From Microbulbifer marinus (lineage in GTDB: Bacteria; Pseudomonadota; Gammaproteobacteria; Pseudomonadales; Cellvibrionaceae), in the NCBI RefSeq assembly GCF_900107725.1, contig NZ_FNQO01000002.1:806001-870000 (forward strand): DNA of 64,000 bases, given 5' to 3'. A program made the position numbers and the translations under genes. Under the pieces are notes generated by a model. That model ran no database searches and had not been told where the DNA came from. It saw only the letters and a program-made list of their open reading frames with translations. Of this stretch, positions 45,317 to 56,620 are shown one piece after another (positions within the stretch are counted from its first letter, which is position 1; the number at the start of each line of letters is the position of its first letter).

Positions 45317-45402
45317 TGTCCGGTGCGACCAGCGTGGCACCGGACAGGTGGCGGCGCACGAAATATCTCCCGGTGCCGGTGGACCGCAATTCGCGCCGGG
45401 AG
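45317..45402 (+). other. Tandem hairpins between pilJ and chpA
   Basis: Two strong inverted repeats in the 145-bp gap: perfect 10-bp arms 45317-45326 with 45337-45346, and 10-bp arms with one G-U pair 45367-45376 with 45393-45402. No T tract follows either, so they are more likely RNA-stability or attenuation structures than terminators. Confidence 0.6.
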
Positions 45403-45442
45403 CATTGCGCCCGCGTACAGACTGAATTACTGAGGACTTGGC

Positions 45443-48400
45443 GTGAGTCACGACAATCCGAACTTCCTGGCCCTGGACTGGCTAACGGGCGAAATCAATG
45501 AGGCGCTGGCGCAGGCGCGCCAGCTGCTGGAAACCTTCGCCGCGGATTCCGCTGCGGACATGGCGCCGCTGCAATCCTGTCTGGAGCTGATCCACCAGGT
45601 CCACGGCAGTCTGCACATGGCCGAACTGACCGGCGCCGCGATGCTCGCGGAAGAAATGGAGCAGCTGGTGCAGGCTCTGGCCGGCGGGGAAGTCGAGAAT
45701 AGTGACGAAACCCGCGAGTTCCTGATGCGCGCTCTGCTGGAGCTGCCGCTGTATCTGGAAAAAGTTTCCTTCCAGCGCCGCGACAATGCGGTGCTGCTTC
45801 TCCCTCTGCTGAATGATCTCCGTGCGGTGCGCCGCGAGCGCCTGATCACCGAAGGTGCGCTCTTTTCGCCGGACCTGTCTGCGCTGGAGGTTGCCAGTGG
45901 CAAACGTCAGCCGCTGACCGCCGATAACGCCAAACTGCAGGATCTGGTGGGCAAGCTGCGCAAGATGTATCACGTTGCCGGCGCGGGCCTGATTCGCGAC
46001 GTTAACAGTGGTGAGAGTCTCGCGTACCTGGTTAAGGTGACCGAAAAAATGACGCTGCTGTACAGCGGCAGCCCGCGACAGCCGCTGTGGCAGATACTGC
46101 TCGGTATCTTCGAGGCTATCGGCGAGCACCGCATCAGTGTCCTGCCGGCGTTGCGCCAGCTATTGCGCCGGATCGATGTGGAATTCCGCCTGCTGCAGGG
46201 CCGCGGCGCCAAAGTGCTGGATGCGGGATTGGACCGCGACCTGGTGCGCAACTTACTTTTCTACGTATATCTGGCCGGTCCCAATGGCCCGCGCTGCAAG
46301 TCCCTATACCATCAGTTTGCGCTTGACCAGGCAGTGCCCGGCACCCCCCGCCCCGATACCGAGGATGCCCTAGCCATGGGGCCCGAAGCACTGGGCATGG
46401 CGGTCGCGGCATTGCGCGAGGAGCTGCAGCTGGTACGTGAGGCGCTGGAGCCGAGCGCCGCCGGCAGTGAACGGCCGCCGCTGTCTGACACCGCCGCCAT
46501 TGCCAAGCGGATGGCCGATACCCTGGGCGTGCTGGGCTTGGAGAATCAACGCGGCCGCGCCCGCGCTATCTACGAGTGCCTGCGCGATGCTGCTCGCGGC
46601 GGCGACGTCGATGATCTCCTGATGCAGGCCGCCGGTGATCTGGTGCAGCTGGATTCCGTGCTGGCGTCGACGATGGTGCGCAACAAAAAGGATGACAGCG
46701 ATCAGCCGCTGATGGGCGACGCAACCGATACCGTTTTGCGTGAGGCGCGCTTGGGCCTGGAGGCGGTCAAAGAGGCGGTGGTCGAATACATCGCCAGCCA
46801 CTGGGATATCAGCTACCTGAATCGGGTGCCGGAGAGGCTGCAGGAAGTTTGCGGCGGTCTGGACATGGTCGGCTATAGCCGCGCCGGCGAAATCGTTGGC
46901 GCCTGCAAACGTTACATCGGTGAACAGCTGATCGATGCTGCCGAGCAGCCGGAATGGAAACTGCTGGACACGCTGGCGGATGCAATCACCAGCGTCGAGT
47001 ACTATCTCGAGCGTCGCGCCGACGGCATCGAAGATGCGGACATGCTGCTCGCCCTGGCCGAGGACAGTGTCGCGACCCTGGGCTTCGCAGTCACCGATGA
47101 GACGCTGGTAGCCGCGGCGACCAACAGTGAGGCTCCGGCCGACCATCAACAAGACTCCGGCGCTGCGGACGAAGCCGCGGCACTGGACGGCGATTTCACT
47201 GAGCTGGAACAACAGGCACCGGCGTCCCCAAGCGAAGCCGACACGGAAGAAGACCGCTGGTTTGCCGTCACAGAGAGTGCAGAGCCGGCGGCGGAAGAGG
47301 TTCGCGCGTATGCAGAAGTCGAGCCTGCGCCCTCTGTAGCCGCCCCTGATGAGGCGCCTGCAGCTGCGGTAGCCGAGGACGATGACAACCTGATCGATGA
47401 CGAGATCATCGAGATATTCCTCGAAGAAGCCGCCGAGGTTCTCGAAACCATCGGCCACTATTTCCCCGAATGGGCCGCCAACTTTGCCAACCAGGAGGCG
47501 TTGATAGAATTTCGCCGCGGTTTCCACACCCTCAAGGGTTCTGGCCGCATGGTTGAGGCGCTCGAAATCGGCGAGCTGGCCTGGGCCGTGGAAAATATGC
47601 TCAACCGCGTGATCGACGAGACCGTCAAGCCACAGCGCGCGCACGCGGAACTGATTGAACAAGTGCGGCAGAAGTTGCCGTCGATGATTGAGGGCTTCCG
47701 CCTTGGCAGTGGCGATCCCGAGCCGGAGCGCACGGCACAGCTGGAGGGCTGGGCCCAGCAGCTGTCCCGCGGTGAAGTGCCCGCAGATATGCAGAGCCTG
47801 TCCGCGACGGATTCAGCGTCAGCGGCAGAGTCGGACCCCATCTCCGAAGCTGACGACAACGATCAGTTATGGGAAATTTTCGCGCAGGAAGCAGAGACTC
47901 ATCTCGACACGGTTGAAGAGTTCCTCGCCGATATGCGCGCAGCTGCGCCACTATACGGCGTACCTTCCGATCCGCTGCACCGGGCGTTGCACACTCTGAA
48001 GGGCTCCGCGCACATGGCGGAAGTTACCGTGGTGGCGCAGTTGGTGGCACCCTTGGAGCGTTTTGCCAAGGAACTGCGCACCTATCAGGTGCCGATCGAT
48101 GCCGATATCTATGAGCTGATCAGCGACGCTGCCGATTACGTGCGCGAAGTCCTGCATCAGATCCGCACCGGCCGGGAGCTGGTGATCGAAAAATCGGAAC
48201 AGTTCCTCGCCCGTGTGGCTGAGCTACAGGAGCGCGCTGTCGGCCACCTGATCCGCGAACGCGAGGCAAATGAGCCCAAGGCGGTAGATCCACAGTTGCT
48301 CGCGGTCATCATGGCCGATGGTATGAAGGTGCTGCTGGATGCGGATCAGATGCTGAACCAATGGCGCTCGCGGCCCGGTGATAAATCATTGCTGACTCCG

Positions 48401-51400
48401 GTTGCCGAGGAACTCGATGTACTGCAGGAGGCGGCGAGCCGTGCACAGCTGCCGACGCTGACCGAGCTGTCCCAGTTGCTCCTCGATGTTTACCGCAAGG
48501 TTATTGATGGCCAACTTGAGGAAGAGCCCGCACTGTGGGCCGCGCTGGAGCAGGGGCACAACGAGTTGCTCGACCTGATCGATGCGGTGGCCGCGACGCA
48601 GGACCTGCCGGAAGTCAGTGAGGCGGTGGGTGAGGCGTTGCGCTATCTGGCGCAGGGTGAAGGTACCTCGACCGACGATGATGACTACGACTGGTCTGAG
48701 CTGGGTATCGATAGCATCGATCTGCCGACCACTGACGAGACTTCGGTGGAAGACGCTGGTAGCAATGACTCTGACTCTGACTTTGGCGAGCTGAGCTTCG
48801 ATGACCTGGTAAAAACCGAACAGCGAGACGATCTCGAATCCTTCACCGCCGAACCCACTGAGGTCGAAGCGCACGAAGAACAATCGCCCGGAATTGACAC
48901 TGAGCTCTTCGAAGAGCCGGTCACCCTGGAGGCTTCAGTTGGGGCCCCAACAGCAGAGAATCTAGAGACCGCAGCAGCTGCTCCGGCTGATAAAGAGCTA
49001 CAGAAGCTGCTGGCGGAAATTGATCCGGATGTTGTCGAAGTATTTATGGAGGAAGCCGGTGATCTGACCGACGAACTGGAAGAGTCGATCCAGGCGTGGG
49101 AGCAGGCACCGGACGACCGCAGTCAAGCGGAAGCCCTGAAGCGCGTGCTGCACACCTTCAAGGGCGGTGCGCGCATGGCTGGCCTGATGGGGCTGGGCGA
49201 AGTGGCACACCGATTTGAGACAGTCATCGAAGGTATGCAGGGCAGCGCCCAGCCGTCGGCAGAGTTTTTTGCCGATGCGCATGCGATTTACGATCGCATT
49301 GCCGGCGGTGTGGAAACGGTGCGCGCTTGGATGAGCGGTGATCAGCTGGATGCCTTTGCCGAACTGCTCAGCAGCCATTGGGCGGACGAACAGCTGGCAG
49401 AGGATGCCAGCCCGGTGGACTATGGTATCGACTCCCGCGACCTGCCGCCGCCGGAGGCTGTGCAGAGCGCGTCCCTAACCGAACTCGAGGCGGAATTGCC
49501 CGCAGACGAGCCGGCTGGGGAAGCCGGTGAGGCCGTCGAAGCACCGGCGGCGCAGTTGCCGCAACCCGCGCCGGCGACGCCCGCAGCGGAAGGCGGTAAC
49601 AACGTCCTGCCGTTCATCCGCAAGAAAAATGGCGTTGGCCAGCGCGAGTCCGGTGCGCCATCGCGCGGTCAACCGCAGGAGATGGTGCGTGTCGCTGCCG
49701 AGCTGCTGGAGGAGCTGGTAAACCTCGCCGGTGAGACATCGATCTCCCGTGGCCGCCTGGAAGAGCAGGTGAGTGAGTTTGGCCTGGCGCTGGACGAGAT
49801 GGACGCCACCCTAACGCGCCTGAACGAACAGCTGCGTCGTCTGGATATGGAGACCGAGGCCCAGATCCTGTTCCGCCAGGAGCAGCTGGCCGAGCAGGAT
49901 GACAACTTTGACCCGCTCGAAATGGACCGCTATTCGTCCATCCAGCAGCTGTCGCGCTCGCTGCTGGAATCCACGTCCGACCTGCTCGAGCTGCGCAACA
50001 CCCTGGGTAACAAGGCTCGGGATACGGAAACTCTGCTGCTGCAGCAGTCGCGGGTGAATACCGAGCTTCAGGAAGGTCTGATGCGTAGCCGCATGGTGCC
50101 CTTCTCGCGCCTGGTACCGCGCCTGCGCCGTATCGTGCGGCAGGTCAGCGCCGAGCTGGGCAAGCAGGTGGATCTGGTGTTCTCCAACGTGGAGGGTGAG
50201 CTGGACCGATCCATGCTCGAGCGCATGGTGGCACCGCTCGAACATATGCTCCGCAACGCCGTCGACCATGGTATCGAAATGCCCGAGGAGCGTGTTGCCG
50301 CTGGCAAGCCCGAGCGCGGCCGCATCAATGTGGCGCTGGCGCGTGAGGGCAGTGAGGTTGTCCTCAATATCAGCGATGACGGCGCCGGTATCAATTTGAT
50401 GAAAGTGCGTCAGAAGGCCGTGGAAAACGGTCTGATGCGTCCGGATGCCGAGCTGTCCAACAATGAAATTATGCAGTTCATCCTGGAGGCCGGTTTCAGT
50501 ACGGCCGATGCGGTGACGCAGATTTCTGGCCGCGGCGTCGGCATGGACGTGGTGTCCGCCGAAATCAAGCAGATCGGCGGTACCGTGCATATCAATTCCC
50601 AGGCGGGTCGGGGTACTGAATTCGTCGTGCGCCTGCCGTTCACCGTTTCGGTCAACCGTGCACTGATGGTGAAGATCGGGGAGGATCTGTTCGCTCTGCC
50701 CCTCAACACTATCGAGGGTATCGTGCGGCTGAGTCCTTTTGAGCTGGAACACTATTACCGCTCCAGTGATGCTCGCTTCGAGTACGCCGGCGAACCCTAC
50801 CAGGTCAGCTACTTCGGCACGCTGCTGCAGTCAGAGGCGCGGCCGAAGCTGAGCGTCGAGGACATGCAGCTACCGGTACTGCTGGTACGTTCCGAGGGCC
50901 ATGCGATGGCACTACAGGTGGATGCGATCATGGGCAGCCGCGAAATCGTCGTGAAAAGCCTGGGGCCGCAGTTTGCCGCGGTGCAGGGCGTTTCCGGCGC
51001 GACGGTTACCGGTGACGGCACGGTGGTGGTGATTCTCGATGCCCACGCATTGTTGCGCCGTCAGGCTGCACAGCTGGCGCGCCCGGAGGTACCGCAGCTG
51101 CAACTGGAGCCTGTACCGGCGGCACAGCCGGAGCCGGCAGAGCGTCAGCTGTCGGTAATGGTGGTGGACGACTCGGTAACCGTACGTAAGGTAACCACGC
51201 GCTTCCTCGAGCGGGAGGGGTATCTGGTGACTACCGCCAAGGATGGGCAGGACGCGGTGATTCAGCTGCAGGATCACATTCCCGATCTGATTCTGCTCGA
51301 TATCGAGATGCCGCGCATGGATGGCTTCGAGGTGGCGCGCCATATCCGCTCCAGCAGTCGTCTGCGGGATATACCGATCGTGATGATCACTTCGCGTACC

Positions 51401-51526
51401 GGTAAAAAACACCGCGATCACGCGATGTCGCTCGGCGTGAATCACTACCTGGGCAAGCCCTACCAGGAAGAGGTGCTGTTGGCGGCGATTCACGAATACA
51501 CCGGCGAATCGGCGGTAAGTGGTTAG
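45443..51526 (+). CDS. chpA: Hybrid chemosensory histidine kinase ChpA/PilL
   Basis: A 2027-residue CheA-type hybrid kinase (P. aeruginosa ChpA is about 2470). In order: a degenerate N-terminal Hpt-like region around H54 lacking the Lys, then acidic linkers and Hpt domains with phosphoacceptor-type motifs HTLKGS at H695 and H850 and HTFKGG at H1237. Next are a dimerisation helix bundle, an ATPase domain (HMLRNAVDHGIEMPEER; DGAGINL; GRGVGMDVV), a CheW-like domain, and a C-terminal receiver (VVDDS; phosphoacceptor D1953). There are fewer Hpt modules than in pseudomonads. The start is GTG at 45443. Confidence 0.96.
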   Translation: MSHDNPNFLALDWLTGEINEALAQARQLLETFAADSAADMAPLQSCLELIHQVHGSLHMAELTGAAMLAEEMEQLVQALAGGEVENSDETREFLMRALLELPLYLEKVSFQRRDNAVLLLPLLNDLRAVRRERLITEGALFSPDLSALEVASGKRQPLTADNAKLQDLVGKLRKMYHVAGAGLIRDVNSGESLAYLVKVTEKMTLLYSGSPRQPLWQILLGIFEAIGEHRISVLPALRQLLRRIDVEFRLLQGRGAKVLDAGLDRDLVRNLLFYVYLAGPNGPRCKSLYHQFALDQAVPGTPRPDTEDALAMGPEALGMAVAALREELQLVREALEPSAAGSERPPLSDTAAIAKRMADTLGVLGLENQRGRARAIYECLRDAARGGDVDDLLMQAAGDLVQLDSVLASTMVRNKKDDSDQPLMGDATDTVLREARLGLEAVKEAVVEYIASHWDISYLNRVPERLQEVCGGLDMVGYSRAGEIVGACKRYIGEQLIDAAEQPEWKLLDTLADAITSVEYYLERRADGIEDADMLLALAEDSVATLGFAVTDETLVAAATNSEAPADHQQDSGAADEAAALDGDFTELEQQAPASPSEADTEEDRWFAVTESAEPAAEEVRAYAEVEPAPSVAAPDEAPAAAVAEDDDNLIDDEIIEIFLEEAAEVLETIGHYFPEWAANFANQEALIEFRRGFHTLKGSGRMVEALEIGELAWAVENMLNRVIDETVKPQRAHAELIEQVRQKLPSMIEGFRLGSGDPEPERTAQLEGWAQQLSRGEVPADMQSLSATDSASAAESDPISEADDNDQLWEIFAQEAETHLDTVEEFLADMRAAAPLYGVPSDPLHRALHTLKGSAHMAEVTVVAQLVAPLERFAKELRTYQVPIDADIYELISDAADYVREVLHQIRTGRELVIEKSEQFLARVAELQERAVGHLIREREANEPKAVDPQLLAVIMADGMKVLLDADQMLNQWRSRPGDKSLLTPVAEELDVLQEAASRAQLPTLTELSQLLLDVYRKVIDGQLEEEPALWAALEQGHNELLDLIDAVAATQDLPEVSEAVGEALRYLAQGEGTSTDDDDYDWSELGIDSIDLPTTDETSVEDAGSNDSDSDFGELSFDDLVKTEQRDDLESFTAEPTEVEAHEEQSPGIDTELFEEPVTLEASVGAPTAENLETAAAAPADKELQKLLAEIDPDVVEVFMEEAGDLTDELEESIQAWEQAPDDRSQAEALKRVLHTFKGGARMAGLMGLGEVAHRFETVIEGMQGSAQPSAEFFADAHAIYDRIAGGVETVRAWMSGDQLDAFAELLSSHWADEQLAEDASPVDYGIDSRDLPPPEAVQSASLTELEAELPADEPAGEAGEAVEAPAAQLPQPAPATPAAEGGNNVLPFIRKKNGVGQRESGAPSRGQPQEMVRVAAELLEELVNLAGETSISRGRLEEQVSEFGLALDEMDATLTRLNEQLRRLDMETEAQILFRQEQLAEQDDNFDPLEMDRYSSIQQLSRSLLESTSDLLELRNTLGNKARDTETLLLQQSRVNTELQEGLMRSRMVPFSRLVPRLRRIVRQVSAELGKQVDLVFSNVEGELDRSMLERMVAPLEHMLRNAVDHGIEMPEERVAAGKPERGRINVALAREGSEVVLNISDDGAGINLMKVRQKAVENGLMRPDAELSNNEIMQFILEAGFSTADAVTQISGRGVGMDVVSAEIKQIGGTVHINSQAGRGTEFVVRLPFTVSVNRALMVKIGEDLFALPLNTIEGIVRLSPFELEHYYRSSDARFEYAGEPYQVSYFGTLLQSEARPKLSVEDMQLPVLLVRSEGHAMALQVDAIMGSREIVVKSLGPQFAAVQGVSGATVTGDGTVVVILDAHALLRRQAAQLARPEVPQLQLEPVPAAQPEPAERQLSVMVVDDSVTVRKVTTRFLEREGYLVTTAKDGQDAVIQLQDHIPDLILLDIEMPRMDGFEVARHIRSSSRLRDIPIVMITSRTGKKHRDHAMSLGVNHYLGKPYQEEVLLAAIHEYTGESAVSG

Positions 51527-51585
51527 CAATCGGTAATTTTGTCCGGAAACCTATTAGCGGATAATCAACGCAAAAGAGATTGGCA

Positions 51586-52068
51586 ATGAGTGGAGTCGAA
51601 GCGCTGCCGGTGGATGTGCCGCAGGAAGTGAGCAGCTTGTTACTGCCGCTGGCGGATGGCCAGTTGCTGGTTCCGGTGGATACCCTGTCGGAAGTGATCG
51701 CCATGCAGACACCGGTGGCCGCCTACGATGCGCCGGCCTGGTATCTGGGTGAGCTGAACTGGCGCGAGCAGCGTTTGCCGCTGCTGTCGTTTGAGGTCAT
51801 GCGCGGCCAACCATTAGCGGCCGCCAGTGAAGCTGGCCGTATCGCGGTTCTCAGCAGTGGCAACCCGGAGGGCGACCTGCCATTTTTCGCGCTCGTGTTG
51901 CAGGGTACTCCGCGCCTGGTGAGGGTCACTCCGGACGAGCTGAGCGGACGTCACCAGGAGTGTCAGCAGGGCGAGCTGATGCATGTAGCCCTGTCCGGTG
52001 AGGAAGCGGTGATTCCCGATTTGTCCGAACTCGAGCGCGCCTGTCTCGAGTACCGTAGCCGCCGGTAA
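51586..52068 (+). CDS. chpC: CheW-like ChpC protein
   Basis: A 160-residue CheW-domain protein (LLPLADGQLLVPVDTLSEVIA, WYLGELNWREQRLPLLSFEVM, LVRVTPDEL) ending the Chp operon. By position after chpA and by character it fits ChpC, a second coupling protein. The ATG 51586 has AAGAGA upstream; a TTG at 51580 is less likely. In P. aeruginosa pilK lies before chpA and chpB (methylesterase) between chpA and chpC; both are absent here. Confidence 0.88.
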   Translation: MSGVEALPVDVPQEVSSLLLPLADGQLLVPVDTLSEVIAMQTPVAAYDAPAWYLGELNWREQRLPLLSFEVMRGQPLAAASEAGRIAVLSSGNPEGDLPFFALVLQGTPRLVRVTPDELSGRHQECQQGELMHVALSGEEAVIPDLSELERACLEYRSRR

Positions 52069-52101
52069 TTCTCCGGCGGCAACATGCAACAGTAGTGAGA
52101 T

Positions 52102-52133
52102 AAAAAAACGGGGCCAGTAGGCCCCGTTTTTTT
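52102..52133. terminator. Bidirectional terminator between chpC and PBP1A genes
   Basis: Stem CGGGGCC/GGCCCCG (52109-52115 with 52120-52126), 4-nt loop, flanked by seven A and seven T, so it can work for both convergent genes. Confidence 0.92.
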
Positions 52134-52151
52134 ATCTGCGTCGGAAGAGGA

Positions 52152-54800
52152 TCAGAACAGTTCTTCCGGCAGTGATTCGCTCTGTTCCTCCGCTGGCGAA
52201 TCGCCACTGTCGTCGGAGTAGGCCGGCTGATAAGAGCTGTAGGTGCCGCGGCCGGGCACATGGTCGGCACGGAAAATCTCGAACATGCCGCCGCGAGAAG
52301 TCCGCAGGCCGGTCCGCGGGTTGATGCGCACGGTCACTATATCGTCGGGTTGCGGCAGGTGGCGTTCGGGCAGTCCCTCCAGCGCGGTGCTCATAAAGTC
52401 GATCCAGATGGGCAGCGCCGCCGAGCCGCCGTATTCATTCTTGCCCAGCTCGCCATTGCTGTCGAAACCTACCCAGGCACTCGTGGCGAGATGCGGGCTG
52501 TAGCCCGAGAACCAGGCGTCGCGCGGCCCGTTGGTGGTCCCGGTTTTGCCAGCGATATCGCCACGCTTCATAACCAGCGCCTTGCGGCCGGTGCCCTTCT
52601 TAATGACGTCCTTCAGAATGGAATCCATGATGTAGGTGGTCTGGGCAGACATAGCCCGCGGAGCGCGCGGACGTGCCTGCTCCCCGGCTTCATCCAGCGG
52701 GCCCACGGCGAGCGTGCGCAGCTCCACCGGCTCGTCGCCGGGTTCCATGGCGCTAGCCTCCATCTGCAGGTCCTCCAGGTCCAGCGGCTCCCGCGCCACC
52801 GATTCGCTGCCGGGTTCGGGACAATCGTGGCAAACGGTCAACGGCAGCGCCTGATAGACGACCTCGCCATTTACGTCCAGGACCTTGTCGACCAGGTAGG
52901 GCTCGACGCGATAGCCGCCATTGGCGAAAGCCGCGTATCCACGCACCATCTCGAGTGGCGTCAGCGCCGAGCTTCCCAAGGCGATCGTCAGGTTGCGTGC
53001 GAGTTTGCTGCGCTCGAAGCCGAAGCGCTCGGCAAAGCCAAGCGCATAGTCGATGCCCAGGGCCTGCAGTAGGCGGATAGACACCATGTTCCGGGACTTG
53101 TACAGAGCGGTCCGCAGTCGAGTCGGGCCGAGGAAGGTGCCACCGTCGTTCTCGGGCCGCCAGACATCCTGCAGGTTGGTTTCTTCGAAGATGATCGGTG
53201 CGTCATTGATCATGCTGGCCGCGGTGTAGCCCCTTTCGATCGCTGAGGCGTAAATAAAGGGCTTGAAGTTGGAGCCGGGCTGGCGCGCCGCCTGGGTGAC
53301 GCGGTTGAAGTGACTCTGGCGGAAGTCGTAGCCGCCCACCAGCGCGCGGATGGCGCCGTCTTCGGGCGCCAGCGACACAAGGGCGCCCTGGGCGGCGGGT
53401 ACCTGCGCCAGATGCCACTCTTCACGCACCTGAGGCTCTTCGAGCCCGGCGCTCACTTCGCCCGGATCCGCAAACGGGTCGGGCGCCGGTACCTCGCCGT
53501 CACCGACAGCCCCTGCCGCGGCGTCTGCCGTCTCGGCGGCTGTAATTTCCATGCGGCGCAAGCGCACCACGTCGCCGGGCGCAAACATTTCCTCGGCGGA
53601 CTGCAGCCGCGGTCCGCGGGCGTTTTCGGATAGATAGGGGCGGATGGATTCCAGGCCGTTCTCCCAAGGGATTTCCACCACGCGCCTATCCCGCAGCTGC
53701 ACCTGCAGGCTCTTCGGCTCCACGGTGGTCACCACCGCCGGTTCCAGCCCGCCGAGCACGGGGATTTCGTTGAGTAGATCGACCAGCTGGTCGCTGTCTT
53801 GCAGCAGCTGCGGATCAAGTCGTTGCTCCGGGCCCCGATAGCCGTGCCGGGCATCGTAAGTTTCCAGACCGTGCTGCAGCGCCTTGCGCGCAGCGTCCTG
53901 CAGTTTGCTGTCGACTGTGGTGATGATCTGGTAGCCATCGGTATAGGCGCTATCCCCGAACAGGTCTACGGCCTCCTTGCGCGCCATCTCTGCTATATAG
54001 GGGGCATCCAGGTCGAGGTCGCGACCGTGGTAGCTGGCGGTGACCGGGGCCGTAATAGAGTTCTTGTATTCATCCTGGTCGATATAGCCCAGGTCCAACA
54101 TGCGCTTCAGGATCCAGTTGCGGCGGACCAGCGCACGGGTGGGGTTGGCGATCGGATTGTAGGTGGACGGCGCCTTCGGCAGCCCTGCCATCATCGCCCA
54201 CTGGGCCAGGTTCAGCTCGTTGATATCGCGCCCGTAGTACACGTGGGCGGCAGCCTGAAACCCGTAGGCGCGGTTGCCGAGGAAGATTTTGTTGAGATAC
54301 AACTCGAGGATATCGTTCTTGGACAGTTCCTGTTCAATCTGCAGTGACAGCAGTATCTCATTGAATTTGCGAACAAAACGCTGCTCGCGACTGAGAAAGA
54401 AGTTGCGCGCCACCTGCATCGTCAGGGTGCTGCCACCGGACTGGATAGAGCCGGTTTGCGCCAATTGTGAAGCGGCTCTCATTAACCCTTTAATGGAAAC
54501 CCCGTTGTGGGAGTAGAATCCGGCGTCTTCGGCGGCGAGTACGGCCTTGATAAACTGCTCCGGCGTCTGTTCAATGGTGATGGGGTTACGTCTCTTTTCG
54601 CCAAACTCCCCGATCAGCTTCATGTCCCGCGAATAGACCCGCAGCGGCGTTTGTAGGCGTATATCGCGCAGGCTTTCCACCGATGGCAGGCCTGGCTTCA
54701 GATAAAGGTATATGCTGGCAAAGGCCATGGCTGCGGCTGCGGCTCCAGCGAGGCCGAGCCAGAGCAGGGAAAGCAGGCGATTGCGGGCTTTTTCGGTCAT
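52152..54800 (-). CDS. mrcA: Penicillin-binding protein 1A
   Basis: Bifunctional class A PBP of 882 residues. It has an N-terminal membrane helix (about 10-30), a GT51 glycosyltransferase domain with catalytic Glu region AEDAGFYSHNGVS near residue 92 and GGSTLTMQVARNFFLS, and an OB-like insertion. The transpeptidase domain has nucleophile GSNFKPFIYAS (SxxK type) and KTGTTNGPRDAWF. It is divergent from pilM, as in pseudomonads (ponA). A perfect TATAAT on the minus strand at 54842-54847 is a likely -10 element. Acts in the periplasm on peptidoglycan. Confidence 0.97.
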   Translation of the reverse strand: MTEKARNRLLSLLWLGLAGAAAAAMAFASIYLYLKPGLPSVESLRDIRLQTPLRVYSRDMKLIGEFGEKRRNPITIEQTPEQFIKAVLAAEDAGFYSHNGVSIKGLMRAASQLAQTGSIQSGGSTLTMQVARNFFLSREQRFVRKFNEILLSLQIEQELSKNDILELYLNKIFLGNRAYGFQAAAHVYYGRDINELNLAQWAMMAGLPKAPSTYNPIANPTRALVRRNWILKRMLDLGYIDQDEYKNSITAPVTASYHGRDLDLDAPYIAEMARKEAVDLFGDSAYTDGYQIITTVDSKLQDAARKALQHGLETYDARHGYRGPEQRLDPQLLQDSDQLVDLLNEIPVLGGLEPAVVTTVEPKSLQVQLRDRRVVEIPWENGLESIRPYLSENARGPRLQSAEEMFAPGDVVRLRRMEITAAETADAAAGAVGDGEVPAPDPFADPGEVSAGLEEPQVREEWHLAQVPAAQGALVSLAPEDGAIRALVGGYDFRQSHFNRVTQAARQPGSNFKPFIYASAIERGYTAASMINDAPIIFEETNLQDVWRPENDGGTFLGPTRLRTALYKSRNMVSIRLLQALGIDYALGFAERFGFERSKLARNLTIALGSSALTPLEMVRGYAAFANGGYRVEPYLVDKVLDVNGEVVYQALPLTVCHDCPEPGSESVAREPLDLEDLQMEASAMEPGDEPVELRTLAVGPLDEAGEQARPRAPRAMSAQTTYIMDSILKDVIKKGTGRKALVMKRGDIAGKTGTTNGPRDAWFSGYSPHLATSAWVGFDSNGELGKNEYGGSAALPIWIDFMSTALEGLPERHLPQPDDIVTVRINPRTGLRTSRGGMFEIFRADHVPGRGTYSSYQPAYSDDSGDSPAEEQSESLPEELF

Positions 54801-54882
54801 GGAAATGCTTCTGTGTACGTCTTTATAAGGTCAGGTGAATAATTATACGAATATTGTGCGCTGATACCTATGCAATTGGCGG

Positions 54883-54910
54883 TTGCAGCTGTAATTTAAA
54901 GTGCTATAAC
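54883..54910 (+). promoter_or_regulatory. Promoter of pilMNOPQ
   Basis: TTGCAG, a 16-bp spacer and TATAAC with an extended TGC directly before it; 37 bp upstream of the pilM ATG. Confidence 0.65.
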
Positions 54911-54925
54911 ATCAAAACCTCATAA

Positions 54926-56023
<1,098 letters not shown>

Positions 56024-56024
56024 T

Positions 56025-56618
56025 ATGGCCAAGATTAACCTCTTGCCATGGCGCCAGGAGTACCGTGCGCAGAAGCAAAAAGAGTTTCAACAGGTTGCGG
56101 TGCTGGTGGTGATCGCCGCCGCTTTTTCCACCTTTTTGTGGATGAAGACGGTTGACGGCCAGATCGCCAATCAGAACGAGCGCAATCAAATTCTGCAGAC
56201 GGAGATCGCAGCGCTCGATAAACAGGTGCGGGAAATCAAAGATCTGAAGAAGCGTCGCCAGGAGCTGATTGACCGCATGCGCGTTATCCAGGAGCTGCAG
56301 GGTAACCGCCCGCTGGCGGTGCGCTATTTCGACGAAATGGTGCGCTCGGCCCCTGAGGGGCTGTGGCTGACTAATCTGAAGCGCAGCGGCAAAAGCATGG
56401 AAATCGCGGGTGTGGCGGAGTCCAATAATCGCGTTTCTTCTTTCATGCGCAACCTGGACCAATCCGAATGGTACGAATCTCCGAATCTCACCGGCGTGAC
56501 TGCGAAGCCGGAGTTTGGCGAGCAGGCCAGTGCCTTCCAGATGACAGTTAATGTCAGCGGGCGCAAGAAAGAAGAGCAAGAAGATGCGGGCGTTGCCGCG
56601 GCTAATAAAGGATCCTGA
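56025..56618 (+). CDS. pilN: Type IV pilus assembly protein PilN
   Basis: A 197-residue inner-membrane protein. The N-terminal cytoplasmic INLLPWR motif (residues 4-10) binds PilM; a membrane helix at about 22-42 leads to a coiled coil and a periplasmic PilN ferredoxin-like domain. The ATG 56025 is one base after the pilM stop; earlier in-frame starts are rejected because they precede the INLLPWR start. Ends in a Lys/Glu-rich tail. Confidence 0.97.
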   Translation: MAKINLLPWRQEYRAQKQKEFQQVAVLVVIAAAFSTFLWMKTVDGQIANQNERNQILQTEIAALDKQVREIKDLKKRRQELIDRMRVIQELQGNRPLAVRYFDEMVRSAPEGLWLTNLKRSGKSMEIAGVAESNNRVSSFMRNLDQSEWYESPNLTGVTAKPEFGEQASAFQMTVNVSGRKKEEQEDAGVAAANKGS

Positions 56619-56620
56619 CC

